Under the pieces are notes generated by a model. The model made no database searches and was not told the DNA's origin. It saw only the letters and a list, made by a program, of their open reading frames with translations. A stretch of 64,000 nucleotides of DNA from Cymbidium sinense (Eukaryota > Streptophyta > Magnoliopsida > Asparagales > Orchidaceae), in the NCBI GenBank assembly GCA_021442155.1, contig CM038222.1, positions 56,802,266 to 56,866,265 of the forward strand, given 5' to 3'. Made by a program: the position numbers and the translations under genes. Shown here in pieces: positions 11,151 through 23,676 of the stretch; within the stretch, counting starts at the first letter, position 1; each line of letters begins with the position of its first letter.

Positions 11151-13229
11151 GCTTATGTCTTCGAGGTTTCAAGGCCTGTTATACTTAAGAGGCGCGAGAT
11201 GAAAATAGGTCGTGGTGTGAATACACACTCAAGCTCAAGAGGGCAAAGTCAACACCGTTAGATGTCACTCCCCATAGATGAAATGCTGCCAAAATTTTGT
11301 CTAATTTCTATACTTAGAAAAAAAGGGGAAGGATTATATATTGCATTGTATGTCTTCTTTCAGTCAAGGCATCATGCTCAAGAGAGCGATGAGATGAAAA
11401 ATTGGCTTAGTCATGAAGACACCTCTCTACTCAAGTGGACGAGTAAGCCAAAATATCCTCGATGCGCCCCACAGGAAGATGTCAATTTAGACTAAAATTC
11501 AAGACTTAAACAAATTCAAATAGAAATTACCTAAACTTAAGTCAAACAAAAGAATATATGATAAATATGAAGATAAATGTTAAATCAAAGAGAAATAGGG
11601 GGAAAGCCTTTAAATAAAATTTCGAAAAGAATAATACACTCATTTAAAATACAAGTGAAATTTGGGGAGGCTAATATTAAACTCACAAACTCTAATTGCG
11701 ATTCTCCATGGCTTAAATCGAAGTAATGAGTGAGTTATATTTTTTTGTAAATTCTTCAAAACTAAACAAGCTCTAATTAGAATTTGGGGAGACTAATACT
11801 AGACTCATAACAAACTTGCAATAAACTTAAAGTCTAAAGATGAATCCAAATTGGGTTTAATAACTCTAATATGAATATGGAGGTAATTACTATACTAGCT
11901 AATAAGCATGGGTAGGGCTAAATCAATAAACACTGAAATCGGCATAACTTATCAAAAGTGATGTAAATTGAGCATAATCAAGTTGGGAGAATTGCAAAAA
12001 CTCAACAAGTAAACTAAGTGCAAGTAATATTTTAAACTACAATCTAAATTAAAATGCCTTCTTCACCACTAGATCTGCAAGTCTTTGTACAAGCAGACAG
12101 AAATCAAAATCTATAAAAATCATAAGGCTTCCTTCGATCAAAAATTAAGGAATTTTATTCTAATTATGAATTTTAAAATCAACAAAATAACTAATTAAGT
12201 GAAATTATCTAAAACTATAAATTCCTGCATGTGCTTGATCATAGAGATTTCAAGTGCAAATTTTAATGTCTAAAAAAAGAGGCTAAAGTTGTAATAAAAA
12301 TGAAAATACAAAATCAATCTATTAATTCAATATAAAATTACATAAAATTACTATACCCTCATAAGAAACTATATTGAATGCTTAAATTTAAGTGTTGAGG
12401 ATCTTTGGTGGGTTGCTTAATTTAGTCTTAGACTAGTGTTAACAAAACCTAAAAACCTATAATAAAAGTTTCAAATTAGTAAAATATCTAAGAAACTAAT
12501 TCTGTCATGTGACAATAGATCTAATCCTCTGTTAGTAGCTAAACATAGTTGACAGAATCTAAAGCTCTTAAATATATTCAAATTAATCAATTTTTCAAAT
12601 CAAATTAAGTAACAATTTGAAATTGCTTAAATGAAACTCTATCATTAAAAATTAAATCAAATTCCATCCATCCACCTTCCGCAATTATTTGTCAGGGGTG
12701 ACAAATTAACAAAACTCTAGCTCATAAAGGAAGCAATGTCAAATCAAGTATTCTACTATGTTCACTCTCATTCAATCTCACGCTAGTAAGAACGTGGTCA
12801 ATTTTCTCATTTGCTGCAGCCAATAGGCTCCACGATGAAGCGATTACGAGTCCTCTCGAGTGGTTTGGCCTGCTCCATTATATTATGATCATGACCGTAG
12901 CTCGTATGCTCCCCAATGGCTCTGCCCTTTGAGTTGTGAATCATAAGGTATACTTGATAGGGCAAACAGTCCTCTATCAGCTAAGGTAGACTTAATCTTA
13001 TCTCATCAGATAAACATCACCCCAGGTCTACAAGAATTTCTTGGACGACGTAACTCATGTGTTGCTGATAAGGATCCTTTGATCAGGTTAGGTCGACTAC
13101 CTCCTCTAACTAAGTAGACTAGGGACCGCGATTCCCAGGATGATAGAACCATGGGATCTAGATCGGGCATGTCATCATTCCCACAATCATCTGGTTTAAG
13201 CTGAAATGATGAATTTTATAATCTAAATT

Positions 13230-13814
13230 CTAAAACTCCATATGCTGCTACTATACGATACGCGTTAAGAGATCTAACGACTAGCCTTAATCAAAAGTTC
13301 TCTCTCACTCACTGAGAGGGGTAATTAACTATAGGGGCTTATGCTTATAGGAAACCTAGAATTAGATCTAAAGTCCTTACCAAATGAGGGAGAAATCTCT
13401 GGGCAGTGTCTTATCTACTATTCCATTTGTATTTTAAAAATTACACTGACACTTCAAATCATACTCTCTTCAATTCAATCATTCAATTGTCAAGAGGTCG
13501 GTGTCAAATTTTTGGAGCCCACAGATCTAAAACTCTACATGCTACTACTATAAGCTATGCATTCAACGATCAGATGACTAGCCTTAATCGAAAGTTCTCT
13601 CTCACTTACCGGGAGGGGTAATTAACTATAGGGGCTTGCGCCTATAGGAAACCTAAAACAAAATCTAAAGTCCTCACTAAATGAGGGAGAAATCTTTGGG
13701 TAGTGTCTTATGTACTATTCCATATGCCTTCTAAAAATTACACCAACACTTTAAATCAAACTCTTCAATTCAATAAATTATCGAGAGATCGGTGGCAAAT
13801 TTTTGGAGCCCACA
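13230..13814 (+). repeat. Tandem duplication of the LTR 3' end (2 x ~290 bp)
   Basis: The LTR terminal segment is present twice: 13230-13523, ending GAGCCCACA, and about 13530-13814, ending GAGCCCACA. The LTR at 43175-48107 has the same doubling (47511-47823 and about 47828-48107), while the LTR ends at 3181 (inverted), 26876 and 55818 are single. It marks the two doubled LTRs as copies of one ancestor. Confidence 0.85.
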
Positions 13815-13820
13815 GATTTC

Positions 13821-13838
13821 TGGCGACTCCGCTGGGGA
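13821..13838 (+). other. Primer binding site, tRNA-Arg type
   Basis: TGGCGACTCCGCTGGGGA lies six bases after the LTR terminus CCCACA. This is the PBS type of Tat/Ogre retrotransposons, complementary to the 3' end of a plant tRNA-Arg (...AGTCGCCA). It primes minus-strand cDNA synthesis. Confidence 0.85.
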
Positions 13839-13864
13839 AAGGATTCTCTTCCATCTTTGGCTAG

Positions 13865-13974
<110 letters not shown>

Positions 13975-14180
13975 TAAAAGTCATTTTTGAAAATTCAAAA
14001 CAAAATGGTGATTTAAGTGTGTAATAAATTCAATATGAGGCTCTATGTAGAATGAATCATTTCGTAGAGTATATCTTTATTACACCATTATCTTGTTCTT
14101 TAGCACCTCTATATCTTGAAAGTATGGGGTGAAATAATAATTGCTAATTACTAATCCCCATCTTTCACTCCTGCACAGAA

Positions 14181-14378
14181 ATGGATCTACAAAGCACTCC
14201 TTTCATTGTTCAGCTAGGTCGTGGTGTGAACATCTGCCTAGCCAATGTCGTCATCAACATAGGAGATGTCAGAGCTACCATTCAATTTGGTAGCTTGAAT
14301 TTCTCGGCTATCGTAGCTATAACTCCTGAAGTACCCACATGTGGTACATTCATCCGAGGCCACACTGGAAGGCTTTAA
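14181..14378 (+). CDS. Retrotransposon leader ORF (unit A)
   Basis: A 65-codon ORF starting MDLQSTPF with the core QLGRGVNICLANVVINIGD followed by ATIQFGSLNF. The same start (MDLQSTP) is used at 48369, and the core is shared by the copies at 4952 and 40733. It lies about 340 bp after the PBS and 0.9 kb before the acidic ORF, where Tat elements may carry an extra ORF ahead of gag. The product is unknown and no known domain is seen. The frame closes at 14376-14378; downstream sequence shows no clear continuation. Confidence 0.45.
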   Translation: MDLQSTPFIVQLGRGVNICLANVVINIGDVRATIQFGSLNFSAIVAITPEVPTCGTFIRGHTGRL

Positions 14379-15124
14379 GTTCAGCTCCTTCAGCCATGTA
14401 ACAGGTTTAACAACCAACCATCAAGGAGTTCTCCGATGAGAACTTCGTTTTCAAAAGGCTAGTCAATCGCTCCGTGATAAAAGAAAGTCAAGGGATAAAG
14501 CGTATCTTTAATTCCTCGTGGTATAAGCGTACTTGAACCTTTATCGAAAGTATGATCATGAAGCTTCCTCATCAGGAAGCAAATTAATCAGAAGACAGAG
14601 AAGAAGGAGAAACACCGAGCTGAGGGCTCAACAGATCCCCTTTGAACGACCTAGTGAACAAGTGATACTATAGCTAGAAGCGAGTATCCCTACCCACAAA
14701 AACTTTATCAACTTAAAGTGGGTAGAGAGGAATAGCTCTACTGGAAAAATAAAGCAGTTCTTCAAGAACCAACCAAGTCAAGCTCCACCACCATAGAGGA
14801 GATACAAACACGTCGGATACATAAAGTTTTTTAAAGTAGCCAAGGACAAGGCCTAATGAAAGAAGATTTAAGCTTCGGTGATGAAAATCTTGAATCGCCA
14901 AGAAATTTGACATCTCTTTGGTAACTAACCCAGCATCGCCGCATGCATGGTGAGCATCGACGACACTTGGACAACATGTCCAAGAATCCACTGTCGAATA
15001 GTACCGGCAAAAGGATAAGCAAATATGGAGGCCAAGGCCCTCTAATAAAACTTTGAGTAATAGAAGAGGTGTGACATCTGATACATATACTCAGAAATTT
15101 ATCTCAAAATTAACTCATTAGAAG

Positions 15125-16151
15125 TTGATACCCAAAAGAAAGGATATCATTGATGAAAGACATGATGGTCGACACCCTGGAGAATCCTCTAGGGGATCCC
15201 ATCATCGATCAGATTCATCCCTACAAGAGAAGGTTGACTTTGATCACAGTTTTTTAATAGAAGAAGTGTTTGTTCTGCACATTAAACCAGAGATCCATTG
15301 GAAACGTCGATAAAAAATTTGTGTGCAGGACAAAAATAATGAAGAGAATTCTATGGAAGTGGAAGTTGTCTATATGGTTAGAGATATAGATGAACTTTTT
15401 GCTCAGCACCATCAACATCAATACGAACTCAGGGAACCTGAACCTAAATTCAACATCTATGAAAAAGATTCTTCACAAAAGAAAATAGAGGACAGATCTT
15501 CAATCTTTGCTGAAGATGAAGAAGAAGAGGACCAGAGTGAGAATGATATCATGGGTGTCGAAGCTGTCTATATGGTTGAATCAGGAAATGATCAGCCTGG
15601 TACACGCTTTTATAATCAGTGTCATCGTTCAACCCTATCAATAGCTTCTCCTACAAATGCACAAGGAGAAGGACAGTCAAGTTCTTCCCCTGAAAATGAG
15701 CAAGGAGCAGAACATCAATAAGAAATAGAAGAAGAAGATGAAGAGCTGCGATTGATGCCATGGCTAAAAGAGAAAATAGAAATGCAACGTCAAATGGAGG
15801 TCAAAGACAAGGAGATTGTACAGTTTGGTACCAAAATGAATGATATGATGGTACAAATGAACATCATGATGGTTGCAGAGGAATATCACTTTAAGTGCAG
15901 CACCTATTTTATCTATTAATCAATAGACAGTTAATAATGCAACTTCTATACCACTAGCCACTGTGGTACCTCAAGCTCCTACAATATATGTTATGCATAA
16001 AGCGAGGAACAAAGTTAACCCACTACCTCTCCAGCCTATAATTCAAAATCTGGCTAGCACACCAAAAATTGTAACAATTGCTCAACTAGAAATAATAATC
16101 AATGAAAAAAATAAAGGCAGTCATAGCCTCAAGCTAGAAAATGGTGAGTAA
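15125..16151 (+). pseudogene. Acidic ORF upstream of gag / gag N-terminal region, decayed
   Basis: Three readable pieces follow one another: 15125-15313, 15323-15721 and 15963-16151. The longest begins MEVEVVYMVRDIDELFAQHH and is rich in Glu, Asp, Gln and His (EDEEEEDQSEND near residue 70), with a second VEAVYMVE echo of its own start. The same protein is at 49532-49861 in unit B. Between the pieces, coiled-coil-like sequence (MQRQMEVKDKEI, near 15780) reads across a stop. It is consistent with the N-terminal gag or extra ORF of Tat elements; function not recognised. Confidence 0.55.
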
Positions 16152-16186
16152 AGCCTACATGAATATGATGTGTCGAAGGTTACTCA

Positions 16187-16755
16187 GTGCCAAAATTTGA
16201 CACTTTCAGTGGGCTTGGTAATTCGAAGCAACATTTCTATGCATGGCCCAATTTAAGATTATTAGTGGTAATACTATCTGAATTTTGTTTAATGACTCAA
16301 CAAGATAATAACAGTTCAGATGAAGATCTGTGTTTTCCTGATGGAGAAGAGTCAGACTCATCGATATCATCACCTATGAAACGTATGACGTTGAAAAATG
16401 AGTCTAGCCCTTTTCGCCAATCTTCTAGAAAAAAAGAGAACTTGAAGAGACTACCTCTTTAGAAGAATCTGAACAAGATAAGGTGATTCAAGTTCAGTTG
16501 AGAAGTGGTAAAGTCTTACCACCTTCATCAAAGAAGGGAAATCCAAATAAAGACAAAGGAAAACAAATTGAAGTTAACGAAGATATCATTCCCAGAAATC
16601 TTAGGATAAAGCCTAAATCAAGCGAGAAGATAGATTATAGTATTCTATCACATCTGAGAAAGATCCTTGCACAACTGAGTGTGTACGAGGCTCTCTTGAT
16701 GTCAAAAGAGCTCCAAGAAACTCTGATACAAGCTCTCAAAGATCCCGAGTTATGA
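16187..16755 (+). pseudogene. gag remnant with large internal deletion
   Basis: It opens with PKFDTFSGLGNSKQH, the start of the retrotransposon gag core, but after about 16240 the core is lost and the sequence resumes in the gag-protease linker (acidic SDEDLCFPDGEESDSSISS, then VIQVQLRSGKVLPP and INYSILSHLRKIPA-like blocks). Compared with unit B, which retains the core at 50380-51560, about 1.5 kb is deleted here. A frame break separates the part ending at 16462 from that starting at 16483. The final block precedes the protease. Confidence 0.7.
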
Positions 16756-16849
16756 AGCTTACTTTTTGAAAAAATGCATGGGAAGCATTGCAAACTCAAG
16801 ATCTCCCACTAAATATTTTCTGAAGAAGATCTTATGTTGGGAACGACAG

Positions 16850-17482
16850 ATCATAATCATCCTCTTTATGTTACTACAGAGAGTGATGGCATCTCGGTAT
16901 TGATTGATCGAGTTCTTCTATCAATCTACTCTAAAGGTATTAAGAGGATTACCACTTGATATCCAACATCTTGGGAGAGACAAGTTGATGGTTCATGGTT
17001 TCAATGAAAAGAGGCAGAAAACTCTGAGTTCTTTTATTCTCCCGCTCAAATTCAGAGATTTATATATAGAAGCCAAGTTTCATGTAAACGATGTTGATAC
17101 ATCATTTAGAGCTCTCTTGGGCCGATCGTGGCTGCATGAGTATGGCATGGTCCCATCAACTATGCATCAATGTATGAAGTATCTGAAAGATGGAGAAGAA
17201 TTGAGTTCTGTAACTACAACCATTCTCATTGATGAAGCAAAGATCTATGAAGATGCAAAATATTTTATCCTCAAAGAGCCTAAGCCAACAGAGCCTCTTG
17301 AAGCAGTAGCATCCACTTCAGAAACTAAAAAGAAATTTCATAAAGTGAAAGAGCAGAAGCAAAGAGAAAGAAAGAAGACAATGTCGACTCTCCCTAAAGC
17401 ACTTGATTCTGCACCTAAGTCAAGCAAATTAGTTCCTCATTTGGGAAGTGACAGGAAGAAGGAGATATTCCGCCAAACCTAA
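16850..17482 (+). pseudogene. Aspartic protease domain (retropepsin), frameshifted
   Basis: The region around 16860-16910 reads PLYVTTESDGISVLID, the position of the catalytic Asp, but the expected Gly-Gly/Ser-Ser after it is lost through a small deletion and the frame changes at about 16912. Downstream the frame from 16904 gives STLKVLRGLPLDIQ, a central VHGFNE turn, then LLGRSWLHEYGMVPSTMHQC, which is the conserved C-terminal part of Tat proteases. A Lys/Glu-rich linker follows. It would process the gag-pol polyprotein; here it is inactive. Confidence 0.8.
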
Positions 17483-18160
17483 TGGAACTTATAAGCTCTC
17501 AAGAAAAGCAGAGTATGAAATAAGTGATTCTGATTCAAATTATGATTATGAATCTGCTTATGGAAATAGAGCTCAAATGATCACATCAAGAATGATAGCT
17601 CACTTGGTAGAGTCAGATGACTCACTCAAAATTATACCCATCACTCAGCAGTGCTTCAAAGAAATTAGTACACTCGAGGTTCATAATATTGAAGAATTGA
17701 TAACATTCTATGTGCCACCGTTGAGTGAGAGTGGCAAAACAGGAACTCTATTTACAAATCTGAAGAGTCTTAGCCTCAAAATTTTGAACAGCCTACTCAA
17801 CATGAAAGTTCTGATGAGATAGTACCAACAAGAATACCAATATACTATCCACAAAAATTACAAAGAATGATGCATAAGCTTGAAATTCATATTAAAACTA
17901 CTAAACATAGAACTCAAATCTTTAACAAGATATGGAGCCAAAGAAGTCCTCAAGCATCACGAAGAAGTGATAAGTTTATCACTAAAGGTCTTGGGTTCAT
18001 CCACAAATCTCATCAAAATAGAACCTGTTATAATATAATAGAAGCTGAGATAGAAACTCATAGTGATGAAGGAGATGATTCCCATGAAATTCTTCTTACA
18101 AAAGATGAAGAAGTAGAAGCCAAGCCCGCACCAGAAGAACTTCAAGGTGGTGGACAATAG
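17448..18160 (+). pseudogene. pol linker between protease and RT
   Basis: Two frames (17448-17822, then 17867-18160) contain low-complexity polar sequence, including the stretch GLGFIHKSHQNRTCYNIIEAE and an acidic end (LLTKDEEVEAKPAPEEL) that sits just before the RT. In Tat elements the protease-RT spacer is long and poorly conserved, and in Ogre it carries an intron. I did not identify splice sites here. Assignment is by position only. Confidence 0.5.
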
Positions 18161-18439
18161 AAATTATGGATGAACTTAAAGAAATCAACCTTAGATGATC
18201 CCATCCAACTTTGTGTCTCCCGATAGAAAGTTGAAGAGCTAAAATGCTACTTTGTGAATTCATGGATTGCTTTGCACGACATATTCAATGCCGCTTATCC
18301 CGATGCGGCCTTGATAAAGCTATTAAACCAGATGCAATGTTTGCTAAACAAGCTCCTAGGCAAATGAGATTGTAGATTGAAGAGCAGGTAATTACAGAAA
18401 CTAAGAAATTGATCGAAGTAGGTTTCATCCAGGAGGAGA

Positions 18440-19524
18440 AGTATGTGGATTAGATAGCTAACATTGTCCTAGTTAGGAAGAAGAACGACCAAATCCATCT
18501 CTGCGTTGACTTCTGGGACCTAAATAAGGCATGCCCAAAAGATGACTTTCCGCTTCCAATATTAGAAATATTGGTGGACAACACTTCCAACTATGACATG
18601 TTCTCATTCATGGAGGGATCATCAGGATACAACCAAATTAAAATGGCACCTAAGGATGAAAAATATACATCGTTCAGAACACCTATTAGCATCTATTGCT
18701 ACACGATCATGCCCTTTGGCCTGAAAAATGCTAGAGCTACATACCAAAGAGCCATGACGCGTATTTTTGATGAGTTGATTTATCGAAAGGTGGTATGTTA
18801 TGTCGACGATTTGGTGGTAAAAAGCTTAAACCATGAAAACTACTTTGAAGACTTGAAAATTTTATTGGAGAGAATCAAAAAATATGATCTCAAGATAAAT
18901 CCTCTAAAATGTGCATTTGGGGTATCCTCTGGAAAATTCCTGGGGTACATTGTACATCACAGAGGTATTAAAATTGATTCTACTAAAATTAAGGTAATTA
19001 TGGAGATGCCTCCACCAAAAAATTTGCATCAGCTTCGCTCTTTGCAAGGACAGCTGGCATTCATCTGTCGATTCAAATCAAACCTATCAGGAAGCTATCA
19101 ACCATTTGCAAGGTTGATGAAGAAGGATGCTCCATTTAAATGGGATAAGGAGTGCCAGGAAGCCTTCAATAGCATTAAAAGCTACATGTTAAATCCACTA
19201 ATCCTTGCAATGCCTACTCTTAGGAAGCCCCTCATTTTATACACAACTGTGTTAGAAGAATCTCTCCGGGCATTATTGTCACAACACAATGAAGAAAGCA
19301 AAGAGAATGCTCTTTATTATATCGGAGGCGATTGGGCAATGAGATACTCTCATAGAACCTATTTAGCATTGATCTTTTCCAAAAGCTTCATCATTATATG
19401 TTATCTCATGATTACCCTTATCTCAAGGATCGATCCGAAGTACTTGATGATAAGATCGATTGACAAATTGCGCAAGATGGGCGATTGCTACAATTTGATA
19501 TCACATATGTTCTGCAGAAAGTAG
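18440..19524 (+). pseudogene. Reverse transcriptase and first RNase H domain
   Basis: The frame open from 18571 to 19524 is preceded in frame (from about 18463) by IVLVRKKNDQIHLCVDFWDLNKACPKDDFPLP, split here as IVLVRKKND and DLNKACPKDDFPLP. RT motifs follow: FMEGSSGYNQIKM, TPISIYCYTIMPFGLKNA, and the catalytic YVDDLVVKS at about 18796-18825, intact with both aspartates. The thumb and connection continue through KCAFGVSSGKFLGYIV and LRSLQGQLAFICRF to the RNase H start FKWDKECQEAFN. RNase H is degraded near its end (LALIFSKSF). Stops upstream (18373, 18451) and the frame shift at 19500 kill it. The dual RNase H arrangement identifies the Tat lineage. Confidence 0.9.
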
Positions 19525-20167
19525 TGAAGGGACAAGTCTTAGCAGATTTTCTTGCTGCACATCCCATCCCGGAGGACTCTTCTCTTAATGATGATTTGCC
19601 TGATGAGCAAATTATGCGCATTCATGAAAGAGAAAAATCACAAATTTGGGAAATGTACTTTGATGGAGCATCATCAATCAAACTAGTCCAACATCTAAAT
19701 TTTCCAAGAGCAAGAGCAGGAATTGACATCATCTTCATAACACCAGATGAGGGATAATGAGATGGTCATATGGATTGATCGAGCCAAGAACTAATAATGA
19801 ACTTGAATATGAAGCATTAGTGACAGGTTTGGAAGAAGTTAATTTCATAGGCATTCAAAACTTACATATTTTTGGCGATTCTCAGCTTATTATAAATCAA
19901 ATACTTGGCATCTATAGAATTAACAAGCTTGAGTTAGCTTTCTATCATAAGTGAGTTCTTGATCTAATGAAGCAGTTATCAAATATCACACTAACTCGAG
20001 TCTCTCGATCCGAGAATAGCAAAGCCGACTGCTTTAAAAAATTAGCTAAGGAAATGGCAAGTATGAATGGTGATTATGTTATGATAGGCATATTTACTCG
20101 ACGAGTTCTAGAGCCAGCAAAGTATCAATCCCCGCAAGTAGAGGGGTTATCAAATCTGACCCAGTAG
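19485..20167 (+). pseudogene. Second (archaeal-type) RNase H domain of Tat pol
   Basis: Frame 19485-19757 carries DITYVLQKVVKGQVLADFLAAH, here quoted as VLQKVVKGQVLADFLAAHP, the end of the connection, then WEMYFDGASS, the start of the second RNase H with its first Asp. Frame 19757-19954 continues with TNNELEYEALVTGLE (acidic residues in place) and LHIFGDSQLIINQILG. Frame 19967-20167 has LTRVSRSENSKADCFKKLAKE, the final catalytic region. Three frames are needed, so it is broken at about 19757 and 19954. This extra RNase H is a hallmark of Tat elements. Confidence 0.85.
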
Positions 20168-20259
20168 GAGGTGACTTAGGTTTCTCCTCATACTCCCCAA
20201 AATTAATAAGAAGTTGTACCAAGAAGAGCTAAGAATGACATTGCCTCAGAAAAGTAGTG

Positions 20260-21500
20260 TGAAGCATTTACGATAAAAGAGTCACGTGATTGGAGGCAAC
20301 CCTTCATCGACTATTTTAAAGAAGGTAAATTACCGAATAATAGATCATTGGCAGCTCAAATCGAGAAGAGAATGCTACGTTATGTTTTCATCAATAATAC
20401 TTTATAACGTAGATCTTTTGAATAAATGTGGCTACGATGCCTAGATGTAGATGAAGCTAGCAAAGTGATGGTTGAAGTTCATGAAGGACTTTGTGGTGCA
20501 CATCAGTCAGATCCCAAGATGGAAGTAAAGATCAAAAGAATGGATTATTATTGGCCATCTATGGTGAGAGACTGTATTAATTATGCTAAGAAGTGTCATG
20601 AGTATCAAGTACATGAGAATCTAATCCATCAACCTCCAAATTCATTACACCCAACAATAGCATTCTGGCCATTCGAATGTTGGGCAAAATGGACCAATTG
20701 ATCCACCATCGTTGGACATTGCTTCATCCAGCGGTACTATTTCTCTAAGTGGCGAGGCTACCATTTAAAGAAGTTGTGAGATCAACTTCTTCATGCATAA
20801 TAATGATTTGGAGTGTCCACAATAATTTTTTGACAATGCAACTTTTAAAGTGTAAAAGATTTATATATTCATCGATCGATACAAAATTGATTGGTGATAC
20901 TCTTCAATATATAATCTAAGAGCAAATGGTTTGGCGGAAGCCTTCAACAAGACATTAGTCAAGCTACTCAAAAAGATTCTCACTAAAAATAAAAGAGAAT
21001 GACATACCAAGCTAGTAGAGGCACTATGGGTGTATCAAACCACCTACAAGATCGACTAAAGCCACTCCCTATTCATTGGTATTTGGAACTGAAGCAGTTC
21101 TTCTACTTGAAGTTGAGTTGCCTTCACTTCGAGTAGTCATCCAATACAATCTAACTGAAAATCAAAATGCTCATCTGAGAATGGAGGAACTCAACGCGCT
21201 TGATGAAGTTAAACTACAAGCTCATCAAAATCTGGAAGTTTATTGAGCAAAGATGTCTAGCGCTTTTGACTATATGGTGCGGCCTCGAACATTCTGAAAA
21301 GGGGAATTAATCCTGGTGTTGAGAAGACCAATTATTCATAATTGAAAATTTAGTCGCAAATTTGAGCCTAATTAGGAGGGCCCTTTTGTCATTGAAAAAG
21401 TGTATCAAGAAGGGGCATACCAACTCATTGACCTAAAGGGTGAAAGACTAATGTCGTCAATTAATGATCGATACTTAAAAAAGTATTATACATGACAAAT
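20260..21500 (+). pseudogene. Integrase, heavily decayed
   Basis: The N-terminal zinc region reads VHEGLCGAHQSDPKM ... YYWPSM ... CINYAKKCHEYQ (20426-20701). The second Cys of the terminal CxxC is Tyr here (HEYQ for HECQ), so zinc binding is lost. The catalytic core is fragmented by stops and shifts (about 20700-20930). From 20930 GLAEAFNKTLVKLLKKIL and from 21080 PYSLVFGTEA-like and LLEVELPSLRVVIQYNL are readable. The C-terminal tail GPFVIEKVYQEGAYQLIDLKG leads to RYLKKYYT near 21495. It would insert the cDNA; it is inactive. Confidence 0.85.
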
Positions 21501-22855
21501 ACATTCTCGAGGTATAATAAAAATCCTTCTACCAGACATGGGGCCTTTTTTTAGTATATATATTTAGGTCGACACCGTGCTTCATGCCGAGATCCCTAAA
21601 TAAATATACTCACTCTAGATGAAAAACTTTTCTGTGAAAGTTCCCCTATTACACAGAGGGCATTTTTAGATTTTTTATATATATATGAAATCATTGTTGT
21701 AAGTTAAAACCATCTTAAGAGCATATCAAATCAAATATTGATGTATTTGCATATTTTCATCTTGAAAGTTCCTCTAAATGTGCTTTAGAATTTTCCCTGC
21801 AAGACAGGGGGCATTTTTAGTTCATGTCAAGTTTATTTGAGTTGACGTCATACTATAAGACAAGATCCTCGAATATATTTTGATTCAGGTTGACATTGAG
21901 TTTTAGGCCAAAATCCCTAAATATATATATTCATGATTGTCATTGTTAAGTTGCAGGTTCTTACAGGAACAAAAAGAATCTATTGTTATACAGGAAAAGA
22001 CAGCCATAAATGTTAAGAAAAATTTATCTCCTAGATTTGCCAAACTTTGGAGATCGACTCAGAAGAAGTCCCAAACTTGGAAGCTTCAATCAACTGAGTT
22101 GGAAAAATATCAACCTCTACATCCTGAAGTTTAAGACACGGATGGGTTCTAAAGGTCAAACTCAACAATCCCACAAATGACCGAGTTGTTGATGCTCTCC
22201 TCACTCAATAAGTCCAAGAAAAGGCCGTAGTGAAAGAGCCCCCATTCGTCAGTCTGATGACAAAACCACCAACCCACTACATCTTAAGTCAAAGAAGCGA
22301 GTAGGTTCTAAAGGTCGAACTCAACAAGCCCAAATGTGATCGAGTTGCTGACGCTCTCCTCACTCAACAAGCCATAAGAAAAGGCCACAGTGAAAGAGCC
22401 CCTACTTGGCAGTCCAATGATGATAGTTGTTCAATCTTGAACTAGATCCAACTTAGTGATTACAAGCAACCAGGATCCAAGAGATCTTTTACTTGATTGA
22501 TAGACCAAGACAATCTGAAGAAACTCTCAATTCAGAGCTACCTCAAATCAATCTATATATTACCCGGGTGATATCTCAACTTATTCTCTAATGATCTGAT
22601 CAAGCTCAAAACACAGATTAAAGCTAATCTTCTCATCAAGTCCGTCAAAGCACAAAGCACAAGACCGAGAAAGCAATTTCATAGTTCATAAAAGCCGATG
22701 GCTGAACTAAAGGAATTTTATGGTTATTTAGTCTATTAATGCACACATTGCTAGACTAATAACTCAACATTGACCCTATATAAGCTAAAAGGTTGGGTCA
22801 TCTGTATGCACCCTTCAATGAATCCATCAAAGTAATAAGAATAGGGTTCATGGCG
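21501..22855 (+). repeat. 3' untranslated region, direct repeats
   Basis: It parallels 6757-8100: purine-rich GGGGGCATTTTTAG runs (about 21658 and 21808), repeats of the GTCGACACCGTGCTTCATGC motif, and the doubled GGTTCTAAAGGTC ... GAAAGAGCCCC unit (about 22140-22270 and 22300-22430). The terminal 450 bp seen at 8110-8548, including the polypurine tract, is deleted. Confidence 0.75.
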
Positions 22856-23630
22856 TACACCGAGAATCGGGGCTCAAAATGCACTAGACGTCACCGAAAA
22901 TGGTCGAAAAGACCTCCGATCGATGAACGGACTTCGCCATCATGTTTAGAATGTCAAAATTAATCAAAATATAAATATTGTTTAATCTAATGATCAACCT
23001 ATCAAGCAATCGAGCTATTAATAGGTCGACACGTATATCGAAGTCGGGAAGTTATGATGATATTCGAACAACCTCCGTTCATGAAATTGATCATGTTGTT
23101 AACTTTGAAATATCGAAAACTATCAAATGAGACTGTCCACACTTAATTCAGATGAATCTGTGCAAATGTCGAATGATTTGATATGACAATGCACAAATCG
23201 AGGCTAAAATACACAGGACGTTGCCAAAATTAACCCAAATGATCTCCGATCGATGAACGAACTTCGTCATAGCATTCAAAACTTTGAACCTAATCCAGAT
23301 ATAAATATTGCACAACTTGATGATCAGCTGATCAAGCGATCGAGTCGTCAATGCACCTGCACACATATTGAGGTCAGGAAGCACCGATGCAAATCAAACG
23401 ACCTCTGTTCACAAAATTGATTGCGTCGTTAGCTTTGAAATGTTAAAACCTATCAAGTAAGATTATTCGCACTCAATTCGGATGTGTCGGCATGAATGTC
23501 GAGTAGACGAAAGCGGTGACGCGCATTTTGAGCTAAAATAGACCCAATTTGACCTCGACTTGAACCAAACGGCCTCCAATTATAAAATGGACTGTGCCAT
23601 TGCATTCGGAACATTAAAATAACCTTAAAT

Positions 23631-23676
<46 letters not shown>

